From Litoditis marina (taxonomy: Eukaryota > Nematoda > Chromadorea > Rhabditida > Rhabditidae), in NCBI GenBank assembly GCA_964036275.1, contig OZ038435.1, forward strand, positions 6,867,687-6,931,686: DNA of 64,000 nt. The letters are read 5' to 3'. The notes under the pieces are model-generated. The model ran no database searches and had not been told where the DNA came from. It saw only the letters and a program-made list of their open reading frames with translations. Position numbers and translations under genes: made by a program. Below are positions 20,461 through 50,600 of this stretch, piece by piece; the first letter of the stretch is position 1; each line of letters starts with the position of its first letter.

Positions 20461-21353
20461 CTGTGACCATACTAACACTAAATTTCAATTTATCATTGAA
20501 TATACTTTCAGTATAGTCAATTTCATTCTAACGTGGACTCCTACAGTGCTGTTGAACTCTTAAATGATTGTTTGCTATCAAAAACACGCCTTTGTGTTTC
20601 TGAAAGTCTTAAATTAATTTTTTCATTCAACTTTGATGTGTTTATTTTCAGTCAATGCTATGTGTTAAGATTGAGTTTGACGGAAATGGGTTTCTGTCTT
20701 GGGTTTTTGGAGATCTTGTTCCCGATAGCGTATCTATTTTGAACACCAACCTCAGCCAGATTACCTTTACATCAAAATAGTGAATGCATGAATTAACTAC
20801 CCTTCTCTTTATCAATTTTTCTCTTTTTGTCTTTGTCTCTTTCTCCATCTCTCTCTCCCTCTTTTCAGTTCATAAAGTTTTCCTATCAATCTGAGACCAG
20901 CACTCGAATTTCACTGATGTTCGGTTCTTTTCCATAAATAACACTGACTATATCAAGTGTTAGTCTATTTTAGGCGCGTTCCTCGCTCAGCCTCATTGTT
21001 TTTAATCCCCCAGAAATAAACATCGCTTCTTTAAAGTACATGCCTACGCATACGGCATACATTCATGGCTATATGCAATCACTTGAAACTAATGTTGTCG
21101 TTTAATTTCCAAAACATCGATTTTTGCAAATCCAATTCGTCTCAGACTTTCAATTTCGATTTTCTTAGATTCCGAAAAAGTTTAACATTTCAATTCCAAT
21201 TCCCATTTGAAGAACCCGATCCGCTCTAATTCTGACGTTTGAGTTATTCTTCTCACTCGACAGAAATTGAACAAAGTGCAGGGTTTTATTCATAGAATAG
21301 AATAGATTTATTCGCGATTTTTCCACATAGCATGTCATTATATCATAGTGATA

Positions 21354-21482
21354 GTCAACTCTTGAAATATAGAAGAAAACAGGAAAAATTCGGAATAGTC
21401 AATTCTTGAAATATAATAGAGGATAGGAAAAGTTCGGAATAGCCAATTCTTGAAATATAGGAGAAAATATGAAAAGTTCGGA
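21354..21482 (+). repeat. about 43-bp tandem repeat, three units
   Basis: TTCTTGAAATATAG followed by GAAAAGTTCGGAATAG recurs three times with point differences. Confidence 0.8.
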
Positions 21483-21612
21483 ATATTCGAAAACTGTCAC
21501 TCTCCCAACACATCCATCCTCCTCCTTCTGTTTTCAAGCAGCATGTCATTGTTGTTTTCATAGTGTTGTTCTATGTTGTCCAGCTATAAATAACTCGATA
21601 AACTCAGCTGTT

Positions 21613-21740
21613 TACTAGAAGATAATTGAACAGTCACGTAAAGTTAGCATTCTAATGAGGTATCGTGCACTTTGTCATTGCACGTTTCTGAGTTCTGCTG
21701 TGTTTAACATGTTTCACGTGAATGTGCAATTGATTAACAA
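21613..21740 (+). repeat. MITE family A, copy 5
   Basis: TACTAGAAGATAATTG, then the shared core, ending near TGATTAACAAGT. Diverged pieces of the same core follow at about 22190-22300. Confidence 0.75.
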
Positions 21741-23206
21741 GTCTAACTCTGAAAATCTCTTGCAACCCAAAATACCGCGCTCCTTTGTCTTTCCTGTAAA
21801 TTATCCTGTACATAATATTCTACGATCAAACTACTGCAGTTCTTTTACTCAATGTGCGCAGTCATAACTAAAAATGCCGGATAAAATTTTAGATAAAACT
21901 TCACTCATGTTTGTAGCCTTGATGTCTTTTTTATTTCAGGTTGCAACAGTGAAAATCTATTTTTTTCGTGGTTGTTTCTCTAGCCCCACGTGCCCATGCA
22001 CCTCACTAGTAAAAACGTGATCACGATAAAAGTGAATGCACGTGAGTACTTTCACATCTTTTCCCGTTCACTTTTCAGGAATTCTGCTGTATTACACTGG
22101 CTCCAAATGAGTATGCAGTTGAATAGTATGAACGTACTTACGACAAAAGCGAACATACGTGAGCAGTTTTTAATTTAATTTAAATCACGTTCTCGATTTC
22201 TGCTGTGTCTCACTCTTTTCACGTTTAGAAACATTACACGTTCCCGAATTCTGCTGTGTTCCACTGGCTCCACGTGAGTATGCAATTGACTAGCAGTACA
22301 AAAAGTAGTCCGAAGACGCGTTAGCCATGATTTATATGCCAGAATATTAAGAACATTGCGCACGCGAGTCTAGTTTATTTCAAACGACGTGGCTCTAATA
22401 ATCCCGTTTTGAGAAACTTGCACTTTGTTTTCATATCATCAACTCATTCCCAGTTTTCTAGAAATGAATGAGGAAATCACTGGGGAAAAAGATGAACAGC
22501 TTTTCACTCCTTCTTGGTACTTTGTGAATCTGATGTGTTCCGTCGGTTTTTCGTTACAAATACCACTATGCTCTCGATTATAACTTATACCGAGCCATAA
22601 AAGAATTTTCTGTATTCCTCACAGTCACAGTTTTGATAGTATTTTACCTTTCAACATGAATAACCAGAAAATAACAGAATATTCCTGAGAGTTCAGTTCT
22701 GGGCCGTTTTTAACGTCCATTGGTTAGTTTTTTGCCCTAAATAGAGAAACTCAAGAGAAATTGACGATGTGTTTCATACTCTGGCGCAATTTTCGAAATA
22801 GTTCAATACATTCAAACGTTTCGATGACGTTCTCTTCATATTTCTTCCTCGTGAAAAGCTGTGTTTCTCCCCTATTGCGTTACATTTCAACCACCAATGT
22901 ATACGAATTACGAAAGTAAAACATCCCACCTTTTATTACTCGAATTATTATCAGGGAAATTTTTATAATATTCCAGTGACTTGTTCATACTATTACTTGT
23001 AGCACCACATTGACTCAGCAATTTTTTTGTCTGTCATAGTTTTTTCCGGTTATTTTGTTATTTTCCAACAGTTTTTCTTCCCAACTGTTTCAATAAATTC
23101 TATGGTATTCTGTACCTCAGCAGATTTTCCAGGTTTCATCTCTGTTTTTTCAAGCTTCAAACATTCTTATTACTGTTCTAATTGTTCAGATGTTCCTTGG
23201 TTTACC

Positions 23207-41187
<17,981 letters not shown>

Positions 41188-41208
41188 TGTTATCTATTTA
41201 TTACTATT

Positions 41209-41214
41209 ATTAAA
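41209..41214 (+). terminator. candidate poly(A) signal of TRPC
   Basis: ATTAAA 22 bp after the stop codon. No AATAAA is nearer. Confidence 0.35.
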
Positions 41215-41672
41215 TATTGAAATTTATTGGATCACATACACAAGCATATTATATTCCAACGAATAGAAAAGGTGAAGAAATGAGAGAAGGTCATGGAAAG
41301 TGAGAAACTGGGTAACCAACCGCTAGTTTGAACGGGACCAGGCTCTGGCTTTAGCTTACTCCCCGGTTACATGTTAGGCAATCGAAAGAAAGGGTTACCA
41401 AATGGTAAACAAAAATAAACATTTAGGTTTGAGTGTCGAAGAGTTGGCATTGAAAACACTTGAGAATTCGTCCATTTAAGATAACTGTGAGTATTTCTCC
41501 ATCTAACTATATTTGATTGAGAACTTCTAACAAATAGTCCGTTAGTCATAAACTATCTGAGTTCTGATGTCAACTACGTCATTCGAATGTTTCGTCATAT
41601 CTTTATTTACCCTTCGGCCAAAAATGAATCAGACTGATTTGTTATCACTTCCATCGATCGCACTCTCCAAAC

Positions 41673-44600
41673 ATGGCTGCGCAGAAGTTCACTCTACCGG
41701 TAAGAGAAAAAAGTGCTCCGGAAAACCGGATAGTTAACTTCCCCACCAATTTCACGCGAATTTCGTTAACGTCACAATAACGTTTGGAGGCTGGGATGAA
41801 AATTTCTCAAAAATGAAAAAGAGTTTCCTAGCGGCGTTTCATTATTACTTTTGTCCAAAATCCACTAAGTTCTGGAAATGTATTTTTCTCTTTCAAAAAC
41901 AATCCTCCGTGTTTCTTCTCCAAAAGAACTTGGAAATGGTGAGATATATCAATTCAATAAATATCAATTCAAGAACATGCAAAGGACGGCATACATGTGC
42001 ACTTCTTCCTCTTCATTTGGTGTCCGTTTCAATTAAATTCTAGTGCACGCCAACGGAAAAAGGTAGAATGCACATACAGAGCTTGAGAGTTTGAGTTCTC
42101 ATTCTTTCGTTCTCTCATTTTCCAGTACTCTCTGTAGAATACAATTGTTAATTTTGAAATTCTATCAATAATGGTTGTTTCTACAGACGATGCCCTTTCG
42201 CAGAGAAGTCCACAATGGATGTGCCATAGGAACTTCAATTCTCATCAACGCGAAACCGTTTCAGGATAATAATAAGTGCGAGCTTATATTTATGTTTAGA
42301 TTAGTCGTATCTATCATCAAATAGTTTGAACCACTAAGTTTTGGTTAGCACAACTTGTTTAACAGTGAGTCGGTCAACACTTGCCATACCACAAAAGGTT
42401 TTACCGAGCGGCTTGGTCGGTGAATGCTAAATGTAACCGGTATCTCTAGTAACCTAACCGGTATTTCGGTAACCTTTTTTCTGGTTATCTCGATAGGTAA
42501 CCGAACGTTAACCGAAAATAATAAACCGGTTACCTGTTTTCCAATATAAATTGTGGTTTTTACCATTAGTTTGCACGGTAACCGTATTTTAGTTTTAGGT
42601 TACCTACCGGTTACTTGTGAGGCTTAAAAAATACAATACGACAAATCTATTGATCGTTTTGTTACAGGGGATTCACAGTCCAATTGTGTTCTGCGGCCGA
42701 TATTGCACTGAATATGTCGGTTCCCGTGAACAAAGAAAAGAAGGTGAGATTTCTAATGATATTCAAACATGTAGTCACGTGAAACGTGTTTATCACATCA
42801 GAATTTAGAGATATGTAAGATTGAAGTACATATTTGGTGATTTTTGCTGACATTTACGTGCTTTTTCAATTCAATTGTTGTGAAAATGAGATCTTAAATC
42901 TTGCTTTGGGTATCAGTTTGGGTTACTTTCATTGCAAGTGTTTTGTATTGTTTGCTTGTTCCGACTGATTGTAGAAGTCGGTTTCCAATCAATTCAATCC
43001 TTATCATTACGGCTGTCCCGTGCAAGGCGACACGGTAGCACCTTAACAGAGGGATTACATATTATGTTGAGGGCATTTGGGCGGACAAGCAGGACGGACA
43101 AACAGGACGGACTACCTCATTCGAAAAACGGTCCTTCTTTCTAGTGTAGAGAGTGTCTTAATGAACTTGTTCTACGAATCTCGTACCGATAATTAAAGGG
43201 GGACAGAGAGGAACGTTAATATGAAAGAGCTGCTCGAGAGAAACTCATAAATACTATTCTTTATTCAAAGTAACCAACCTATTTTGCAGCCGGTTAACAT
43301 GTTTCTGTCTGTTTTGGCGCGCGCAACACTATCGCGCGCAGCGCGAAGCGCTGTGCGAGATTTGTCTTTGGTTCGGCTAATGCGCGCTTTCATTTTTTTT
43401 AGTTCGCCCTCAGAAAGGCCCAAACGTGCAAAGCAAAACTTTTTATGATTTGTTGATATTTCATGGCATAATTACAAGCTATGTTCAAAATTTGAACAAA
43501 ATTGATTAAGTTTGAGCCGAGTTATGACGTTATGCGCTTCATGCAGACCGCCAACTTCCGCCGTGTGTGTGTGTGTGTGTGAACGCACTCCTGGAAAAAT
43601 TTTATGTGTGAACCGATTTGACTGAAAATTGGGGACACGATAGATGTCCCACTCAAACCTTGGGGGCGCAAACGTTTTTTCGAAAAAAATTATTTTTCAT
43701 CAAGTTATGGGTCTTTGAAAATGTCTCTGCGTCTCTTCATTTCGTGCACTCTCTCGCCCTCTCCGTCGGGGTGAATGAAATTGCGTTATAACTCAGCTCA
43801 GTCCTGACTAATTCAAGTAAAATTTGAAGTATGATACCAAGACATGAACTGACATCGATTAAGATGTAATTCTTCTACTGATGACGTCATCAAGGATTCT
43901 GGAGCTCGGATGACATCATAGTCGAAACAAGGGAAAATTCCCAGTTCAAGGGTTTCTACTTAACCGATTTTGTTGCAAATTGTGTAAGAAATGTAATATC
44001 TACTCAAACCCTGGCGGCTCAAAATAAATTTGCGGAAAAATTGTTTCAAATAAAGTTATAGACATTTTTCGGAAAAGGTCTGCGTCTCTCCATTCAGCAC
44101 GCTCTCTCACTCTCTCTGTCCGGTCGACAACTCAAACTGTACTGTAACTTAGAGAAACAATTACCGATTTGCTTGAAAATTGAAATATGATGCCATCGTG
44201 ACTTTTTTTGAATATGAAGTATTCTACTTCTGACGTCCTTCAGGATTCTGGAGACCAGATGACGTCATTTTTGAAAAGTGCAAAGTTGACGTCACATATA
44301 TTTTCAAATGATGGTAATATCTTAGAAAGGGTCAATTAACGGTGAAAATCAATCTAAGAGTGACGTATTCTGGGATTCAGAAGGCCAGATGACGTCATCT
44401 TTTGAAAATGCAGAATTAACGTGAAATATATTTGCAAATGCTGAAAATATCTCAAAAATGGTACATTAACGATGAAGCTCTATCTGAATACTTATTCTAG
44501 AATTCAGAAGGCCAGATGACGTTAACTTTGAAAAAAATGACGTGAAATATGTTTTCGAATGCGGAAAGTTTCTTAAAAATCGTCAATTGACGAAACTTCA

Positions 44601-47600
44601 TTCAAACATGACGTATTCTGGGATTCTGAAGACCAGATGAAGTAAGTTTTTAGAACTGCAATGTTGACGTCAAATTTTTTTCGAATGATGGTAATTCTTG
44701 ACAAGTGGTTTATCAGGAAAACAATTTTATCTTCACCGTACAGATCAAACCACATACCTACGGCATGTATACAAGAAGAGAAAAATTCATGAAAAAGTGG
44801 GGGCCCAACGACTGTGAGATTTGTCTTCTGCTGTGCGCTCCTTAGACAACTACTCTAAAATGGAGGTGCTACTGCTACGAAAACCGAAAAATACAAATAT
44901 ACTCAAGTATAACTGTTCATTACAAACATACAAAAGTCGTAAAATACTTTCTCAAACATTTAAACTAGAATCTACAAATCACAGATGTTAACTCAACGTA
45001 GTCAATAATAGAATTCCTGGTTTTGTGCACAATGGTTAGCATTTTTTGTCATTACTTCAATTCTAGGTGCTATAACGTTTGTCATATTATTCAACAGTTG
45101 TTCTCTCTTTCGCAGCTGTGATTTGTAGATTCTAGTTTACATGTTTGAGAAAGTATTTTACGACTTTTGTATGTTTGTAATGAACAGTTATACTTGAGTA
45201 TATTTGTGTTTTTCGGTTTTCGTAGCAGTAGCACCTCCATTTTAGAGTAGTTGTCTAAGGAGCGCACAGCAGAAGACAAATCTCGCAGTCGTTGGGCCCC
45301 CACTTTTTCATGAATTATGTTTGGGTTCATATGCTAGATTTGTTCGGAAAAACAATGAATTTATTTGTGGAACCCGCAACGGGTTGCTCATTTGCCACTT
45401 GAAAAACTCATAAAACTACAACTCAAAATGTACGATCTATCTTCCAGATGACCGTGACAGCTCGTCTGAACGGACAGTTCACCAGTGAGATTCAGAAGGA
45501 CGTCTATCTGCCGTACAACAAACCGTTCGTACTTCACATCAGACTAAACACGCATGTGTCAGAGGTCAGAGGTCGCCCTATAATATGAAGGTCACAGAAC
45601 AGAAAATAGTAAAATGAAGAGTCCATAACAAAACCATCCCCGAGGGATTGCATGTTAAGGGGAAAACCTGCCTACACGAAAGAGCTCTTCAAACTTACTA
45701 TTCGTATGGTTTTCTTTCCATGATATTTTGCGAGTTTTGGTATTCACACGGTATTTTTCGAGAGAGCAGAACGATTCTGACGAGATATTTCAGCAAAAAG
45801 TTGGAAAATAAACAAAGATTTTGTCAGGTTTACTTGAACGATCAGCACTTGTTGGACTTTGTTCATAGAGTGAATCCCCTCGAAATAAAAGAAGTCTGCA
45901 TTGAAGGTCCTTTAATCATCGACGAAGTCACGTTCAGACCACCTCAGGGTAAGATTGATTTTTTCCAAGTTTCTTAATCTACACGTACCAGGTGACCATT
46001 TGTTTGGATTTTTATTTACTCGGTGTGATTCTGACTAGTATGAACAGAGAATTGGAACATTGAACAAGCATGTATATGGCAATAGTACGTTCACAGGTAA
46101 CCGGTAGGTCACCTAAAATGACTGAGCGGTTACGTGTTTTTCTATTGCAGAATGTGGTTTTTACCATTAGTTTAAACGATGAGTTGGTCCGGTGGCCTGT
46201 GAGGTAACCTGGAAAAGAGTTACTAGAAAGCCGGTTAGGTTACCAAAAACCCGGTTAAACATGGAATTGGCCGTGTCACGTGAAGATGTCTCAAAGGAGA
46301 CCGGAGAGCCACATGGTTTCTCGCGAAGCTGCTGTATCCTACTTTTGACTGGACGCGTTGCTTGTCGCGCGGCATTGTCATGTGAATGTCACGTGGACTG
46401 ATCAAACTAATTTACGACTCACTTGTGCTCTCTGATCTCAATACAGTTAATAGCAGCCCGAAACAAAACCTCGGCTCAAGTTGTGTTCCGGTCTCCTTTA
46501 ACTTATAAGTTGCAGGAGCTTCTCTGGACGAACTGCCGGCCTACAATGACGTTGCCAATCACTCGCTACCCATCAACGAAATGCAAAACATGAATCTAGG
46601 TAAGATAACAGTATTTTTCATAAAACGGTTGACCTTCTATTCATTTCGTTAGTTCTCCTCATAAGCCGTGCATTGAAACCTTAACAGTTCATAAAGTACA
46701 AAATGTGAAAGGTTGGATGCGATTCCCAGCGTCATGAAGATATTCAGAAAATATATTACCAACTGATAGTTTTGATGGTTATACTGTTTGTTACATATTA
46801 ATGTATACATTCTAGTGAGAGTATAGGATACAGAATTGTCATGAGAGAACAACACTAGTTAATGTATTTAAGGTTCGACCTCCGCGCGACCCCCCACAAC
46901 CGCCCCTCTGCCGCCACCCATATCCTCCATTCCCCAGCGGGGACCACCCGGTCAGCCGGGATCCCTTCCGTATCCACCGGCTGGTCCGAATGCCGGAGGA
47001 CTACCGTATCCGATGCCGGCTGGCAACTCGGAAAAGGCCGGATCAGGACAGCCGTATCCGGTTAGTAGACAAGGAGATGAAAAACAGTATATTCAGTTAT
47101 TTAGCAGCATAAAAACCGACAAATTTGCGCCCGATATTTCGATTCGCAACCTCTTTCTCGCTTCTGAAGAGAACCTGCTGTGACTGTAGTTTCCTGTATT
47201 CTAGAATAACTGGCAGACGAACTACAATGTTTGTTTCATCGATTATGAGTTGTGTTGGTAGTTTTATCCTCCTGTATATTAGTCAAATTCTGGAATATCT
47301 GTATTTTAAACTGAGCAAACCGAAACTTAGGTACGGTCACAAGTGTCCACTTTAGGGAATGACCAAATCTTCGTTGTAGTTTGATCTCGCTAATCGCCAA
47401 AAACAAAGAATTTCAACAGAACGCGACGAGGTTGAACGAAGAACCCAGCGGAATACAGTAAAATACACCATGTTCGTTTCACCCATCGATATTACTCAGA
47501 ACAAGCGTCGTTGCAAAACAGTAAATAACTGTTTATACACCGTGGCTGTCATAGACATTGACTTTCCCCTCGTCGTCTGACGTCTCTTCGGGGCGCAATA

Positions 47601-50600
47601 TATCTCTAGATTTGTTGCAATACAGTTTCGACCAAACGCGAATTTGTAATTAACAGCCAATCTCAGAACAAGCGTCGTTGCAAAACAGTAAATAACTGTT
47701 TATACACCGTGGCTGTCATAGACATTGATTTTTCCCCTCGTCGTCTGACGTCTCTTCGGGGCGCAATATCGCGCGCAGCGCGAAGCGCTGCGCAGATTAG
47801 TTTTTGATCACAACATTGCGGACTTTCAAAAGTGGTTTTATGCCATTTTCTCAAAAACTCCTGAACGGATTTTTGAGATTTTGATGGAAAGAGATAGAGG
47901 AGGAAAGGCTTTATCATTGAGCTATTCGATATTTAATGTGCGACCAGTGATCTACAGTTATGCTGAATATCGTCTCGCAAAAATGTCTTCCGACGGCGGC
48001 CGCGTGGCGCGGCGTGGCGCGGCGCGGCGTGGCGCGGCGTGGCGCGGCGGCCGCAAAACCGACGAATTTAACCGATTCGTCTGAAATTTGGAATATAGTT
48101 AGAAACAGCAGAGTTATGAGTAAATCTGAAATCTTGGACCAATCGGTTGAAAATGAGCCATTTTATCGCCTTGCAAACATTGCATTCAGCTGCTTTCACG
48201 ATCACTTCTAGATGTGCGGAGTGTGCGAAGTGAGCTGTTGTTTTGTTTTTTGGTAGTTGGAGTAGATTAAAGTATGTTGAATAAGCAATTAGGTTAATCT
48301 GTAGAGATCCTGACTCCATAAAAAGGTTAATCGAACAAAAACAAAAATGCTGTCCGTGAAAGGATTCGAACCCTCGGCGGACTGGACTGTAGTGCGCGGC
48401 TCTGCCGACTGAGCCAAATAGCCACGAAGAGTGAAGAAATGGACGGCGCCACACGTGCGCTGCCCGAAATCAAGGATTGATCACGGTTTCTGAGAGAAGG
48501 CTTACTAACCAAACTCGTAACGCAGTTTTTGTTTTTAAAGCATCAACCCAGCGTGTGTGAATAGATTAAAATATATTGGAAAAGCAATTGTGTTAATCCG
48601 TAGAGATCCTGACTACATAAAAAGGTTAATCGAACAAAAACAAAAATGCTGTCCGTGAAAGGATTCGAACCCTCGGCCTACTGAACTGTAGTACGCTGCT
48701 CTGCCGACTGAGCCAAATCGTCACGAAAAAAGAAAAAATGGACGGCGCCACACGTGCGCTGCCCGAAATCAAGGATTGATCACGGTTTCTGAGAGAATGC
48801 TTACTAACCAGAGTTCTAACGCAGTTTATGTTCTGCAAATCAACTTAGTATTCATTGTTACGTTGAAAAAAGTTTAATAATAATTGATTAGATGCTCATT
48901 ATTTCCTATCTATTGATTCATTATTTCCTTCGGAAATATAGAAAATGAGGACAATTTGTCTAAAAAAACGATGTAAAGTGAGAGACGATTAGCTTTTGAG
49001 ATTGAACTGCATGGAATATAGAAAAGGAGGACAATAACTCAAGAGGGAAATAAAAAATCTAATCTCGCAATTTTCATGATCATCCTGACAGACTGATTCA
49101 AAAAATATATGCTAAAGCTTTTAGAGAAGTCCGCTTACACTAAAAACGTATCTGAAACAAAAATCAGCTACACTGTCAGTCTATCGCACAGTCACGTGAA
49201 ACATGTTAAACACAGCAGAACTCGGAAACGTGAAACGACAAAGTGCACACTTAGGCTATTAGAATGCTAACTTTACATGAATATTCAAGAAACATATAGT
49301 GTACTCTGTTCTGTTATCATTTTCGAATCAATGGTGATAATCATATTAGGACGTTTCATCTAATTGTCTGCTGCAAGTTTTTTTCACTGAAAAACAAAAT
49401 GTTTTTGACCCATGAAAATTGCGAGATTACATTTTTTATTTCCCTCTTGAGTTATTGTCCTCCTTTTCTATATTCCATGCAGTTCAATCTCAAAAGCTAA
49501 TCGTCTCTCACTTTACATCGTTTTTTTAGACAAATATCTCTAGATTTGTTGCAATACAGTTTCGACCAAACGCGAATTTGTAATTAACAGCCAATGGTCT
49601 GAGTAGCAGGCAGGTACAGTACATTTTAGTGAGCGGAGTCAATTTTGTTGGAGAGTTCCCAACAGCGATCAGCCTAATCAAAATTGTGCACCAGCTGGGT
49701 ATTGAACTCAGCTGGAATAGGTGGCGCGGCGCCCACAAGCAGCCGGCCATCTGAACACGATGGCTGAAAATAAAAACAGTCATATCCAACCATCTCTCCT
49801 GGCCGTTTTTCAAACCTAATTTTATCGCACAAATTGTTGTTTTAATTACTCCCCGATTATGTGGTAACCTTTTGTATACAAAATATGTGCAAAAAACTCA
49901 TAATAACCACTTTGTGGATTTTTTATTGTAATGAAAAGACTGGCAAGCTGCCAGATCAGTCGACTGCAATGTAGGGTGCGCTCGGCCAGCATGACTGCTA
50001 TCGGTGGGTGAAACGAACTAACACCTGTTTTCCAGAGAGCGAACCCTATAAACTTTCCCAGTATCTGGAAAAGCTGTCTCCTACGAAAGTTAAACCATAA
50101 AAATTACCCGGCAAAAACAATAGATGTTTGTTCTGCTGTGTTTGTAGTTTACACATGATATTTCAAATTTGATTAGATAGAGCAACCCTGGAATTCTTAC
50201 AGTACCCAGAGAAGCCTTCTCCCTACGGAGCAGCGGCTCCACGGAAAGGTGAGAAGGACCCCTATGGCCGTTCGCCAGCCGCCCCAGTCGCCCAGATCGC
50301 CCCCCAACCAAGCGGACCCGGAGTCAGCAGCATCGGCCTGCTGGTAGGTCATGAGGTCATACTGTGAAAACAGTTTTAAATTGTAGACATTTCTAACGAA
50401 TGCGATATGCTTTGAATCTCCAAGAACGAGAATAGGATTGTTTCAAGAGGCAAAAAGCTCGAACGAAATTCTTCTCAAACTCTGCACGCTCGAAAATTTG
50501 ACGAAAAATGCACTCTTCGAATTTGAGCTCGACTAACAATTTCACCCTCAAAAACTCACCAATATTAGCGCTCTGAGCATGATCATTTTTTCTGAGCTAT

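Larger units (their letters stand above)
14357..23206. other. gene-poor, repeat-rich intergenic region
   Basis: I see no gene with recognisable domains. Two moderately long frames, 15812-16039 (+) and 16283-16585 (-), look compositionally protein-like, but I cannot assign a family or confirm exons. The region holds MITE copies, (GA)n and (CT)n microsatellites and a G tract at 15574-15588. Confidence 0.6.

Noticed and set aside
46862..47065. Arg/Ser-rich ORF over galectin exon 7
   Set aside because: It is in a different frame. The frame joined by both splice sites gives the Pro/Gly/Tyr tail.
48345..48722. Two functional tRNA genes on the minus strand
   Set aside because: The A and B boxes are good, but the seven-base acceptor arms do not pair and the similarity extends well beyond the tRNA length, so they are SINE copies.
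49590..49815. A third tRNA-derived element around the GAGTTCAATACCC sequence (minus strand)
   Set aside because: The B-box-like match is imperfect, no convincing A box is visible at the right distance, and I found no second copy.
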